From Paraburkholderia hayleyella (GTDB taxonomy: Bacteria > Pseudomonadota > Gammaproteobacteria > Burkholderiales > Burkholderiaceae), in the NCBI RefSeq assembly GCF_009455685.1, contig NZ_QPES01000001.1:806001-870000 (forward strand): a DNA stretch of 64,000 nucleotides. The letters run 5' to 3'. Both the position numbers and the translations under genes were made by a program. The stretch's first letter is position 1. Every line of letters starts with the position of its first letter. The notes beneath the pieces were generated by a model. It had not been told where the DNA came from. It worked only from the letters and a program-made list of their open reading frames with translations, and did no database searches. Positions 8,745-17,185 of the stretch are shown here, in pieces.

Positions 8745-8840
8745 GATTAGGATTTCCTGGGTAAAGGATTTGAGGGATCGTTTCGAGTGTCTGCCGCGTT
8801 GTGTTGCGTGCATTGAGTTAAGCAGCGGCGTCACCTGTAC

Positions 8841-8868
8841 AAAACGACGCTGAGGCTGAATCTTTAAA
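8841..8868 (-). promoter_or_regulatory. Candidate sigma-28-type promoter of flagellin copy 1
   Basis: Read on the minus strand: TAAAGATT, ten bases, GTCGTTTT. This resembles the sigma-28 pattern TAAA-GTTT / GCCGATAA with a divergent -10. It is conserved at the same distance (about 95 bases) before all three flagellin genes. The cluster carries its own FliA. The assignment is by eye. Confidence 0.5.
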
Positions 8869-8948
8869 GCGGCATGAAAATTTATTGGCAGATGTGTCGT
8901 TGAGCCCGTTTCTGGGGAATGTCCAGGCTGCGCCAGCTCTCTCTGAAT

Positions 8949-8975
8949 GAAAACGGCCCGCACAAGGCGGGCCGT
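8949..8975 (-). terminator. Intrinsic terminator of flagellin copy 2
   Basis: Nine-base perfect stem (8953-8961 with 8967-8975, ACGGCCCGC/GCGGGCCGT) with an ACAAG loop. On the minus strand it is followed by TTTTC. It lies about 45 bases after the stop of flagellin copy 2 and just upstream of the copy 1 promoter region. Confidence 0.88.
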
Positions 8976-9020
8976 CGGTACTGCCATTTCTGGTACTGCG
9001 AAGTGCTGTATGAACTCCGC

Positions 9021-9878
9021 TTACTGGATCAGCGACAGCACCATCTGGCTCATGCTGGAGCTTTGCTTGAGCATGGCGGAGCTGGCTTGCAGAAGAATCT
9101 GCTTGGAGGTCATGTTGGCGCTTTCCGACGCGTAATCGACGTCCATGATGCGGCCCTGAGCATCGGCGGTGTTGCTGGCCATGTTGCCCAGGTTGTTATT
9201 GATGTGTGACAGACGGTTTTGCACCGCACCGATCGCCGAACGCGATGTGCCGAGGCTGCTGAGCGCGGTGTTGATCAGGTCGATCTGCTTGGCAGCTTCG
9301 CCTGCCGCGGTTAGCTCGGTGCCTGCCGTGCCTTTGTCGTAGCTCGCGCTCGAATCTTTGAATGCCTTGTCCAGTGCTTCGATCTGGACTTTCAGGTTGA
9401 CGTCCATGGTTTCGGCCTTGCTGGCGCCGATCTGGAACGTCATCTTTGATGCCAGCTTGCCGCTTTTTAGCAGCGTCTCGCCACCGTATGAGGTGTTGGT
9501 CATGATGTTCGACAGTTCGCTGCCGAGTGCATCGTATTCCGCTTGCATGGCAGTCTTGTCTGCGGCTGACGACGATGCATCTGCAGCTTGCGTGGCGAGG
9601 TCTTTCATGCGCAGCAATACGTTGCTGACTTCAGAGAACGCGCCATCGGCGGTTTGCAGCATCGACGTGGCGTTTTGCGTGTTCTGCATGGCGACGTTCA
9701 TGCCGCGTGTTTGCGCCATCAGTCGGGTAGCGATTTGCAGGCCTGCTGCGTCGTCTTTGGCGGAGTTGATACGAAAGCCGGTGCCCAGACGGGTCATCGA
9801 GGTATCCGCTGCGGCCCGTGTGTTGCTGAGGGTGCGCTGGATCGACATGGCGGCTGAATTGGTATGCAAGCTCAACAT
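9021..9878 (-). CDS. lafA: Lateral flagellin, copy 2
   Basis: A 285-residue flagellin, nearly identical to copies 1 and 3 over the first 160 and last 60 residues. The start ATG at 9878 has the same AGGAAATCCTAATC leader as the other copies; the open frame further upstream is leader DNA. The central segment (VQIEALDKAFKDSSASYDK and neighbours) is the most divergent of the three. It has its own promoter and terminator, so it can be expressed independently. Function is as for copy 1. Confidence 0.95.
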   Translation of the reverse strand: MLSLHTNSAAMSIQRTLSNTRAAADTSMTRLGTGFRINSAKDDAAGLQIATRLMAQTRGMNVAMQNTQNATSMLQTADGAFSEVSNVLLRMKDLATQAADASSSAADKTAMQAEYDALGSELSNIMTNTSYGGETLLKSGKLASKMTFQIGASKAETMDVNLKVQIEALDKAFKDSSASYDKGTAGTELTAAGEAAKQIDLINTALSSLGTSRSAIGAVQNRLSHINNNLGNMASNTADAQGRIMDVDYASESANMTSKQILLQASSAMLKQSSSMSQMVLSLIQ

Positions 9879-9965
9879 GATTAGGATTTCCTGGGTAAAT
9901 GGTTCGAGGGATCGTTTCGAGTGTCCACCGCGTTGTGTTGAGTTAAGCAGCGGCGTCACCTGTAC

Positions 9966-9993
9966 AAAACGACGCTGAGGCTGAATCTTTAAA
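9966..9993 (-). promoter_or_regulatory. Candidate sigma-28-type promoter of flagellin copy 2
   Basis: Identical to the copy 1 element: on the minus strand TAAAGATT, ten bases, GTCGTTTT, about 90 bases before the ATG at 9878. Confidence 0.5.
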
Positions 9994-10073
9994 GCGGCAT
10001 GAAAATTTATTGGCGGGTGTGTCGTTGAGCCCGCTTCTGGGGAATGTCCAGGCTGCGCCTGCTCTCTCTGAAT

Positions 10074-10100
10074 GAAAACGGCCCGCACAAGGCGGGCCGT
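10074..10100 (-). terminator. Intrinsic terminator of flagellin copy 3
   Basis: Same nine-base stem and ACAAG loop as at 8949-8975 (arms 10078-10086 and 10092-10100), followed on the minus strand by TTTTC, about 45 bases after the stop of flagellin copy 3. Confidence 0.88.
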
Positions 10101-10145
10101 CGGTACTGCCATTTCTGGTACTACGAAGTGCTGTATGAACTCCGC

Positions 10146-11000
10146 TTACTGGATCAGCGACAGCACCATCTGGCTCATGCTGGAGCTTTGCTTGAGCATG
10201 GCGGAGCTGGCTTGCAGAAGAATCTGCTTGGAGGTCATGTTGGCGCTTTCCGACGCGTAATCGACGTCCATGATGCGGCCCTGAGCGTCGGCGGTGTTGC
10301 TGGCCATGTTGCCCAGGTTGTTATTGATGTGCGACAGACGGTTTTGTGCCGCACCGATTGCCGAACGTGTGGTCCCCAGATCGCTGAGCGCGGTATTGAT
10401 CGCGTTGATCTGTGCGGAGGCTGTGCCGCTCGTCAGTTCATCGCCTTGTGCAGCGGCCGTGTAGTTCTTGGACACGGCCTTGAACGAATCATCCAGTGTC
10501 TTCAATTGAGTTTTCAGGTTGACTTCCATTGTTTCAGCCTTGCTGGCGCCGATCTGGAACGTCATCTTGTCGCCGAGCTTGCCGCCGCTCAGCAGCTTCT
10601 CGCCACCGTATGAGGTGTTGCTCATGATGTTCGACAGTTCGCTGCCGAGTGCATCGTATTCCGCTTGCATGGCGGTCTTGTCTGCGGCCGACGACGATGC
10701 GTCTGCGGCTTGCGTGGCGAGGTCTTTCATGCGCAGCAGCACGTTGCTGACTTCAGAGAACGCGCCGTCGGCGGTTTGCAGCATCGACGTGGCGTTTTGC
10801 GTGTTCTGCATGGCGACGTTCATGCCGCGTGTTTGCGCCATCAGTCGGGTAGCGATTTGCAGGCCTGCTGCGTCGTCTTTGGCGGAGTTGATGCGAAAGC
10901 CGGTGCCCAGACGGGTCATCGAAGTATCCGCTGCGGCCCGCGTGTTGCTGAGGGTGCGCTGGATCGACATGGCGGCTGAATTGGTGTGCAGGCTCAACAT
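10146..11000 (-). CDS. lafA: Lateral flagellin, copy 3
   Basis: A 284-residue flagellin at the promoter-proximal end of the array, divergent from the response regulator at 11318. The start ATG is at 11000, with the shared AGGA leader. Conserved ends are as in copies 1 and 2. The middle (KTQLKTLDDSFKAVSKNY region) resembles copy 1 more than copy 2. Its upstream region beyond the promoter core is unique, so it may be the ancestral copy or may be regulated differently. Confidence 0.95.
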   Translation of the reverse strand: MLSLHTNSAAMSIQRTLSNTRAAADTSMTRLGTGFRINSAKDDAAGLQIATRLMAQTRGMNVAMQNTQNATSMLQTADGAFSEVSNVLLRMKDLATQAADASSSAADKTAMQAEYDALGSELSNIMSNTSYGGEKLLSGGKLGDKMTFQIGASKAETMEVNLKTQLKTLDDSFKAVSKNYTAAAQGDELTSGTASAQINAINTALSDLGTTRSAIGAAQNRLSHINNNLGNMASNTADAQGRIMDVDYASESANMTSKQILLQASSAMLKQSSSMSQMVLSLIQ

Positions 11001-11096
11001 GATTAGGATTTCCTGGGTAAATGATTCGAGGGATCGTTTCGAGTGTCCGCCGCGTTGCATTGCATGCATTGAGTTAAGCAGCGGCGTCACCTGTAC

Positions 11097-11125
11097 AAAA
11101 CGGCACACCTCTCCCAGGTTTTAAA
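11097..11125 (-). promoter_or_regulatory. Candidate sigma-28-type promoter of flagellin copy 3
   Basis: On the minus strand TAAAACCT, eleven bases, GCCGTTTT. The -10 half is closer to the sigma-28 consensus GCCGATAA than in copies 1 and 2, and the spacing is the canonical 11. It precedes the ATG at 11000 by about 95 bases. Confidence 0.5.
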
Positions 11126-11317
11126 CTGAGTTTATTTTCTATGATGAAAATTTAACATTTTAAGATTTATCTTAAGAAATTTAAGAAATCTGAGTGTAAT
11201 AATTCAGGCGATCCTAAAATACTTTTACAGTTAGAAACAGTGATGGAGGGTTTTCCGGGTAGGCGAATTTGGCTGTACCGGTTATTTCAGTGTTAGTACT
11301 CTGGTAAGGAGTATCAG
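11126..11317. promoter_or_regulatory. AT-rich divergent intergenic region with TTAAG repeats
   Basis: This region between flagellin copy 3 and the response regulator is much richer in A/T than its flanks. It holds three TTAAG elements (11160, 11172, 11181), two of them in a 9-base tandem repeat TTAAGAAAT. It must contain the promoter of the regulator operon. The repeats are possible regulator-binding sites. No clear -35/-10 pair or sigma-54 site was found. Confidence 0.45.
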
Positions 11318-12109
11318 ATGCGTATCGCAATCCTGGAAGATTCGATTGAACAGGCGAAGGCCGTGGCGGGCTGGCTCAAGAAGGCGGGACATGATGTAGT
11401 GGTGCGCCATGACGGCGATAGCTTTCTGCAGATGATTGAAAGCGAACCCGTTGATTTGCTGCTGCTCGACTGGGACGTGCCGGGTACACCTGGCATCGAA
11501 GTGCTGCGTCTCACACGTGAACGCTTCTCACAACTACTGCCGGTGCTGATGGTGACGCAGCACGATGACGAGGGCGATATCGTTCACGGCCTGAACTGCG
11601 GCGCGGACGATTACCTTTCCAAGCCAGTGCGTGAGCGCGAACTGGTGGCGCGGGTTCAGGCGCAACTGCGCAAGTACTATCCCGAAGTGACTCGCACCCC
11701 AATGCTGGAGGTCGGACGTTATGTGCTGGATACCAATGCGCGCAGCGTGACGGTCAATGGTGTCAACGGCAAAAAAATGCTGACGCTATCCGCACGCGAA
11801 TTCGATCTGGCGTTGTATCTCTTTCAGAATATCGGACGCATCGTCACCAAGGATGTGCTGATCAAGCAGATATGGGGCGTCATCGACCGCAAGTACGATG
11901 CCACGCTGGCCACCTACATCAGCAAGCTGCGCAGCGCGCTTGAGTTGCGTGCGAAAAATGACGTGGTGGTGTCGACGGTTTACAACTATGGCTATCGGCT
12001 GGAGCGTACTACACGGATCGCGTCAGCATCGGCCGCATCCGCACCGCGAAAGCAGTCTGTGTCAGCGCCGGCGTATTCGGGCGCGCCGTCATTCGTCGTC
12101 CGGACATAA
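11318..12109 (+). CDS. OmpR/PhoB-family response regulator of the lateral flagellar locus
   Basis: The 263-residue product has a receiver domain (residues 1-118) with acidic residues E7/D8, phospho-acceptor D51 in LLLLDWDVPG and K102 in LSKPV. A winged-helix DNA-binding domain follows (about 130-230, ending NYGYRLER). The last 30 residues are a Ser/Ala-rich tail. AAGGAG lies well placed before the ATG. The histidine kinase gene follows after 58 bases. It occupies the place where Flag-2 and Vibrio lateral loci carry the sigma-54 activator LafK, so it is probably the master regulator here. That role is inferred from position only. Confidence 0.92.
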   Translation: MRIAILEDSIEQAKAVAGWLKKAGHDVVVRHDGDSFLQMIESEPVDLLLLDWDVPGTPGIEVLRLTRERFSQLLPVLMVTQHDDEGDIVHGLNCGADDYLSKPVRERELVARVQAQLRKYYPEVTRTPMLEVGRYVLDTNARSVTVNGVNGKKMLTLSAREFDLALYLFQNIGRIVTKDVLIKQIWGVIDRKYDATLATYISKLRSALELRAKNDVVVSTVYNYGYRLERTTRIASASAASAPRKQSVSAPAYSGAPSFVVRT

Positions 12110-12167
12110 AACATCGAGCAGGCATTTCAGCGCTGGGTTCCCGGCAGACTGACAAGAGAGGTTCTTG

Positions 12168-14504
12168 ATGCCATTCATGCGTCGTTGGTTGAAGCGTTGT
12201 GCCAGTCTGGGATTGGGACGTGGGGTTTTCCTGGTGGGCATGTTGCTGCTGGCAGCGCTGAGTTCGCACCCTGGCGGCACCATGGCGACAGGCTCGCTTG
12301 ACCGGGCAATGTTCGATGCAATGCGTCTGTGGCTGCCTACAGCCCAAGCCACTGGGGTCGCGGTCATCGAGATCGACGAAAAAACCCTCCATATTCTGTA
12401 TCCCACTGATCCGCTGCATTACGGCGAGCGTCTTCTTGAAAAACTCCACGATGCCCGCAGCATCGTGATTGATCTCCCGCTTTCTCCCACCATTGCCACC
12501 CCCGGCTTCACGCAAGCGGTGCGGCAAAATGGCCGGGTTGTGCTGGCGCTGCCGAGTATCGAAAGCGATGGCACGGGCCAGCCTGCACTCAGTCCGCCCG
12601 CTGCCTTGCGTGACGCAGCTGCGGGTTATGGTCATCGCACGGTGACGCGAGGCCATTACGGCGTGGTGAACGGCTTCGTGCCTTCGCAGCAAATCGGCCA
12701 TGCGAAGTACTCACACATCGCGCTGGAGGCCTTGCGCGTGGCGGGCCAGCCGTTGCCCTTCAAGCTCGATGACTACGAGCAGCCGCACGCATTGTCGCTG
12801 GGCGCGACCCGAACCGATACCGTGTTGCTGATGCTGCCGCGTGCGTCAAGTTTGTCATCCTATTCATTCATCGATGTGATAGAAGGCCGGGTTCCACCTG
12901 CGGCGTTCGCCGGAAAAATCGTTTTTGTCGGATATACGGCATGGCAAGGGGAAGGCCGGTTCCGCGTGTCGTCGTTGCATATGGAGGCCGTGTCACGTGC
13001 CGGACTGGACGCGTTGATTGCCAGCGCATTGATGACAGGCAGCGTGGTGCGTGAATGGCCCTCGGCAGTGACCGTCCCGGTTTATCTCGTGCTGGCGCTG
13101 GGGATGATCCTGATTTGCCGTTTTGTCTCCGGCCGCCTGATGCATGTCATGGCGTTTGGCTGGGGCCTTTTGGTATTGATGTTGCCCGTCGTGCTGTGCA
13201 CCCAGCACATCTGGTTACCGATTGGTTTTTTACCCGCCGCGTGCTTGATGATTTATGCGTTTTTCGCGTGGGAGCGGCTGGGTCGAACCTTCGCGCTGAT
13301 GCGCCGTGAGGTCCAGCATTTGCGGGAAATTTCCGCATCGATGGGAGGGATGGGTTCACTGGATGGTTCGGCAAGCACGGTATCTGCGCTTGCAAGCAGC
13401 GCTACGCTTCACGAACTGAAAACAGCGATGTCCGAAATACGGGTATGGCAAAAAATGTACGTCGACTTGATTAACCAGTTGCCGTATCCGGTGTTCATGG
13501 CGATGGGCGGAAAAGTGGTGATCTGGAATGCGAGAGCGGTCGAGTTTCTTGACAGCAGCGCAGCCACTGATGTTAGCGGAGGTAAGGGCATCACCTTGGC
13601 GAGCATCACGGAATTAGTCGACGAAAGCCGTGCAGCGGGGCGGCCCGCTGTGCGCGAGATTGAGCTGAACGGTGCCGCACATGTCTTGTTGTGCCAGCCG
13701 CTGTTGCCCACTGACGGCACAGCCGTGGATGCCGCCGAGCCTGGCGAAGCCTTGCATCTGGTTTGCCTGATCAATACCGGAGAAAAGCACGATACGGTGT
13801 CGCACGACAAGCAGATGCTGCGTCATATTGCTCATGACCTGCGTAGCCCGTTGACAACGATCCTCGCGCTGATCGAGCGGCGCGGTGCTGAAACCGCAGC
13901 AGGCGGAGTGCGTAACGACCATGTGTTTTTGCAAGATTTGCGCGAGCAGGTTGATTATTCGTTGCGCGTGGCGAAAGACTTCATGCAGCTTTCGCGTGCT
14001 GAGCGGATGGATCGCAAGGTCTTCGCACCGGTGGCGCTGGTTGATCTCGCGGTCGAAGCCATGGATCAGGTGTGGCACAGCGCCAGCGAGAAGTCGATTG
14101 AGCTGCTCGGCCCGCATAACGAAACCGGATGCGAGCCCTATGTTCAGGGCAATCTCGACATGCTGTTGCGCTCGGTGGTGAATGTGCTGGACAACGCGAT
14201 CAAGTATTCGTCCGAGCATACGACGATCGAAGTGAGGATCGTAGCCACGGCCGATGCACGGTTTGTCGTGCACGTGATCGACCAGGGCATTGGCATGACG
14301 GCTGAGACCATCGAGCGGTTGTTCGAACCGTTTTTCCAGGCTGTGCGGCAACGTGACGCGGGAGCGGGCGTGGGCCTTGGGCTGCCATTCGTGCGAGCCG
14401 TCGTTGAGCGCCATGGGGGCACGGTGGACGTGTCTAGCGAACTGGGGCAGGGCACCGATTTCCGGATTTCCTTGCCTGCTTCTGTTGAGCCGCAGGCGCC
14501 GTAA
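12168..14504 (+). CDS. Membrane sensor histidine kinase with CHASE2-like input domain
   Basis: The 778-residue protein begins with a membrane helix (about 18-35). A long extracytoplasmic CHASE2-like domain follows (about 40-295, with TGVAVIEIDEKTL near its start and GKIVFVGYTA near its end). Next come three closely spaced membrane helices (about 300-370), a linker or PAS-like part, a HisKA domain with phospho-accepting H556 in IAHDLRSP, and an HATPase domain (NVLDNAIKYS, DQGIGM, GLGLPF). ATG 12168 is preferred over TTG 12165 because AGAGAGG precedes it. It is paired with the upstream response regulator. The signal sensed is unknown. Confidence 0.9.
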   Translation: MPFMRRWLKRCASLGLGRGVFLVGMLLLAALSSHPGGTMATGSLDRAMFDAMRLWLPTAQATGVAVIEIDEKTLHILYPTDPLHYGERLLEKLHDARSIVIDLPLSPTIATPGFTQAVRQNGRVVLALPSIESDGTGQPALSPPAALRDAAAGYGHRTVTRGHYGVVNGFVPSQQIGHAKYSHIALEALRVAGQPLPFKLDDYEQPHALSLGATRTDTVLLMLPRASSLSSYSFIDVIEGRVPPAAFAGKIVFVGYTAWQGEGRFRVSSLHMEAVSRAGLDALIASALMTGSVVREWPSAVTVPVYLVLALGMILICRFVSGRLMHVMAFGWGLLVLMLPVVLCTQHIWLPIGFLPAACLMIYAFFAWERLGRTFALMRREVQHLREISASMGGMGSLDGSASTVSALASSATLHELKTAMSEIRVWQKMYVDLINQLPYPVFMAMGGKVVIWNARAVEFLDSSAATDVSGGKGITLASITELVDESRAAGRPAVREIELNGAAHVLLCQPLLPTDGTAVDAAEPGEALHLVCLINTGEKHDTVSHDKQMLRHIAHDLRSPLTTILALIERRGAETAAGGVRNDHVFLQDLREQVDYSLRVAKDFMQLSRAERMDRKVFAPVALVDLAVEAMDQVWHSASEKSIELLGPHNETGCEPYVQGNLDMLLRSVVNVLDNAIKYSSEHTTIEVRIVATADARFVVHVIDQGIGMTAETIERLFEPFFQAVRQRDAGAGVGLGLPFVRAVVERHGGTVDVSSELGQGTDFRISLPASVEPQAP

Positions 14505-14507
14505 GCG

Positions 14508-14523
14508 CCCGAGGCGCCTCGGG
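14508..14523. terminator. Short palindrome after the histidine kinase gene
   Basis: A perfect 16-base palindrome (CCCGAGGCGCCTCGGG) immediately after the kinase stop. It could form a six-pair hairpin with a four-base loop. No T tract follows, so termination is uncertain. Confidence 0.35.
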
Positions 14524-14768
14524 TATTGCCGGGGGCAGCCTGACTCGCAATGCGTCGCATTGCACGTGATAAACCACGCGATCGAATTCTAAAAATACGG
14601 CTCGCTTGTTTCACGCGTTTCACGCGTCTCACGCTCACGTCTGAGGTGGTGGCGCAATGCCGCGCGCCAGTGTCTTTTTTCCCCTGATCGCCGTAGGCCC
14701 GCTCGTTTGGCCGTCAGGCCCGTCTGGCGTACCTTGCGCCGCCCTCATCAACGATCCATCAAAAGCCA

Positions 14769-14787
14769 TTTAGGTTCCGTTTAGGTT
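14769..14787 (+). promoter_or_regulatory. Direct repeat upstream of fliE, possible response-regulator box
   Basis: TTTAGGTT occurs twice with starts exactly 11 bases apart (14769 and 14780), about 70 bases before the fliE start. Direct repeats with one-helical-turn (11-base) spacing are the usual binding pattern of OmpR/PhoB-type regulators. The regulator encoded just upstream is of that family. The remaining sequence in the 350-base gap 14505-14856 shows no gene. Confidence 0.45.
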
Positions 14788-14856
14788 TATCGCCTGCGGC
14801 CATCGGGATCGACACAATTCGTTCTGTATTAAACCGACCTTTATCTGGGAGTGGTC

Positions 14857-15180
14857 ATGAACGTTGAATCCCTCAGCCCGATGCTGACATCGATCCTGAC
14901 GCAGCGTAGCCCGGCTGATACGCCGATGGCTGACAGCACAGCATCCGAAGCGACGACGGCGCAGAACTTCACCGATACCTTCAAACAGGCGCTATTCAAT
15001 GTCGATGGCCAGCAGCACCAGGCCAGCGAGCAGGTCGCGGCGGTTGATCGCGGCGATAGCGATGATCTGGTGAGCGCCATGCTTTCCAGCCAGCAGGCCA
15101 GCCTCTCGTTTTCGATGCTGATCCAGGTTCGCAACAAGATGATGAATGCGTTCGACGACATCATCAAGATGCAAGTCTAA
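14857..15180 (+). CDS. fliE: Flagellar hook-basal body protein FliE
   Basis: A 107-residue protein with the FliE C-terminal signature (QVAAVDRGD, MLSSQQASLSF, VRNKMMNAFDDIIKMQV). FliE joins the MS ring to the rod. ATG 14857 is chosen over GTG 14851 because TGGGAG stands at Shine-Dalgarno distance. It is the first gene of the rightward operon running through fliJ and probably beyond. Confidence 0.95.
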   Translation: MNVESLSPMLTSILTQRSPADTPMADSTASEATTAQNFTDTFKQALFNVDGQQHQASEQVAAVDRGDSDDLVSAMLSSQQASLSFSMLIQVRNKMMNAFDDIIKMQV

Positions 15181-15192
15181 CGAGACGTCACC

Positions 15193-16797
15193 GTGCTCGA
15201 TAAATTCAAATCGTTGACCGCTAGCTGGTTTCCCACCGGCATCAAGCTACCGTCATCCAGCGCGCTGATGAAGTTCATGCCGGTCGTGATTCTGGCGATC
15301 TGTCTTACGGCGCTGGCGATGATGGTGATGCGTCACCAGGATGGCCAGTACAAGCCGCTTTTTGGCAACCATGAAACGGTGGCTGCGGCTGATTTGATGG
15401 CCGTGCTTGAAGCGGATCACATTCCGTACCGCTTGCATCCCGATAGCGGCCAGGTTCTGGTGCCCGAATCGAAACTGGGCCAGGTGCGCATGCTACTGGC
15501 TGCCAAGGGCGTGGTGGCGAAGCTGCCTGCGGGGCTTGAGCAAGTCGACAAAAGCGATCCGCTTGGCGTGAGCCAGTTTGTTCAGGATGTGCGCTTTCGT
15601 CGCGGTCTTGAAGGCGAGTTGATGCAAAGCATTGCAACGCTCGATCCGGTTGCGTCGGCGCGGGTGCATCTGTCGGTCGCCAAATCCTCCTCGTTCATCC
15701 TGGGCGATGGCGATAAAAGCAGCGCCTCGGTCGTGCTTACGCTGAAGTCCGGCCGCAAGCTGTCGAAAGATCAGGTGCAGGCGATCGTCTCCCTGGTGGC
15801 CGGCAGCGTAGCGAATCTCGATCCGCAGCGCATCGCTGTGGTCGATCAGGCAGGTAATCATTTGTCCGCGTTGCTGGACCCGAATTCAGCGAATCCAGCC
15901 GATGACGAAATGAGCACGCGCATTCGTGATGAAGCGCTGCGCAATATTCATGATCTGCTTTTGCCATCGCTGGGCGAGGGTCAGTTCCGGGCCAGCGTCA
16001 CGGTCGATATCGACCATGACCGCATTGAAGAAACCCGCGAGCAATACGGCGAAGCACCCAAGGTCACACAAGAAGCGGTGCGCGAGGAAAACGATACCGC
16101 TCACGCTGCGATGGGTGTGCCGGGTTCGTTGTCGAATCGCCCGGCTCCTCCGTCCGCCGCGAGTGAGGCTGCGCCATCACGCTCGGCACGCAATGCACAG
16201 ACTCGCCAGTACGCCTACGACCGCAACGTGACGCAGATCAAGCGTAGCCCAGCGCGGCTCAAAAAGATGAGCGTGGCGGTCGTGCTGAACAATGCCGCGG
16301 CACCGGGCCAGGCAAAAAGCTGGAGCCCCGAACAGATCGAGAAGATCGAGAAAATCTTGCGCAATGGTCTGGGGCTTGACAAGGAACGTCAGGATAGCCT
16401 GGTGGTTTCGGCACTGGATTTCCGCAAGCAGGCTGACCCGATCGCCACGATCTGGTGGAAGGATCCTGACAACCTCGTGTTGTTTGGCACCTGGGGCGGC
16501 TATGCGCTAGCCGGGCTGCTTCTGATCTTCATGGTGCTAAGGCCGCTGATTGGCGTGCTGCGTCAATGGGTCACCGCGCAGCAACCGCAGGCCGCTCTGG
16601 CAGGCGAGATGGCGGCGGTGGCCGATGCCGAAATCACGTCAGAGGCCCGTCCCATGATGCTGCTCGATACCGATCATGACTTGCCGCCGATTGGTTCAGA
16701 TGTCGACGTTCTGATCGAGCATCTCAAGTTGCTATCGGGTCAAGATCCGGAGCGTGTCGCCGAAGTCATCAAACCGTGGATTCGCAAAAATGGATAA
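15193..16797 (+). CDS. fliF: Flagellar MS-ring protein FliF
   Basis: The 534-residue product has two membrane helices (about residues 30-47 and 425-445) flanking the periplasmic ring-building domains. Its cytoplasmic C-terminus binds FliG. YscJ/FliF motifs are visible near residues 100-220 (LGVSQFVQDVRFRRGLEGEL, SARVHLSVAKSS). It starts with GTG, 12 bases after fliE, with a weak ribosome site. Its end overlaps the fliG start by eight bases. Length is normal. Confidence 0.96.
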   Translation: MLDKFKSLTASWFPTGIKLPSSSALMKFMPVVILAICLTALAMMVMRHQDGQYKPLFGNHETVAAADLMAVLEADHIPYRLHPDSGQVLVPESKLGQVRMLLAAKGVVAKLPAGLEQVDKSDPLGVSQFVQDVRFRRGLEGELMQSIATLDPVASARVHLSVAKSSSFILGDGDKSSASVVLTLKSGRKLSKDQVQAIVSLVAGSVANLDPQRIAVVDQAGNHLSALLDPNSANPADDEMSTRIRDEALRNIHDLLLPSLGEGQFRASVTVDIDHDRIEETREQYGEAPKVTQEAVREENDTAHAAMGVPGSLSNRPAPPSAASEAAPSRSARNAQTRQYAYDRNVTQIKRSPARLKKMSVAVVLNNAAAPGQAKSWSPEQIEKIEKILRNGLGLDKERQDSLVVSALDFRKQADPIATIWWKDPDNLVLFGTWGGYALAGLLLIFMVLRPLIGVLRQWVTAQQPQAALAGEMAAVADAEITSEARPMMLLDTDHDLPPIGSDVDVLIEHLKLLSGQDPERVAEVIKPWIRKNG

Positions 16798-17185
16798 CCA
16801 GAATCAGGCTGTATCCGCTCCCCCATCTGCCACGCCGTCCACGGCTCCGTCCGCTACGCCGGCACTGGCTGCTTCCGCTGTATCGATGGCTTCCGCGATG
16901 TCGTTGGCCGCCGCTTCCACGAGTGTCGATCTCAGCTCCGTTGAGTGCGCCGCGATCGTGTTGCTGAGCATGGGCGAAGAGCCTGCTGCGCAAGTACTGC
17001 GTTGCCTGTCGCGCGATGAACTGCTGGAGGTGACGATGGCGATGTCGCGTATGAATGGCGTCAAGGTTGATGCGGTACAGCACACGCTGCAACGCTTTTT
17101 CGAGCAGTTCCGCGCGCAAAGCGGCGTGCGTGGTGCCTCGCGCTCGTTCCTGCAACGCTCGCTTGATATCGCGCTGGGGGCGTGA
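16790..17185 (+). CDS. fliG: FliG N-terminal domain, separated from the rest by a -1 frameshift
   Basis: The 131-residue frame starts at ATG 16790, overlapping fliF. It has a 45-residue Ala/Ser/Pro-rich leader, then the FliG N domain (VECAAIVLLSMGEEPAAQVLRC and SFLQRSLDIALG) that binds FliF. The frame ends at TGA 17183-17185, directly after a G5 run (17176-17180). The middle and C domains continue in the -1 frame from 17182. One added G would give an uninterrupted FliG reading ...SLDIALGGVIANSVLNRIYG, matching the E. coli FliG layout around ALGEERAASLLEDI. Possible explanations are an assembly error, a mutation, programmed slippage, or a genuine two-gene FliG. Confidence 0.85.
   Translation: MDNQNQAVSAPPSATPSTAPSATPALAASAVSMASAMSLAAASTSVDLSSVECAAIVLLSMGEEPAAQVLRCLSRDELLEVTMAMSRMNGVKVDAVQHTLQRFFEQFRAQSGVRGASRSFLQRSLDIALGA

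Larger units (their letters stand above)
7830..11104 (-). repeat. Three-copy tandem repeat of about 1.13 kb (flagellin units)
   Basis: Three units, each with promoter, about 95-base leader, flagellin gene and terminator, follow one another head to tail; the gene ends are spaced 1131 and 1125 bases apart. Copies 1 and 2 share nearly identical upstream DNA. Copy 3 matches only as far as the promoter core, after which its upstream region is unrelated. This is a tandem duplication with long identical stretches at the 5' and 3' ends of each gene, suited to unequal crossing-over or gene conversion. Confidence 0.9.

Noticed and set aside
8745..11108. N-terminal extensions of the three flagellins (open frames up to 8987, 10112 and 11108)
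   Set aside because: They read through leader, promoter and (copies 1 and 2) terminator DNA. Real flagellin N-termini begin at the AGGA-preceded ATG in each copy.
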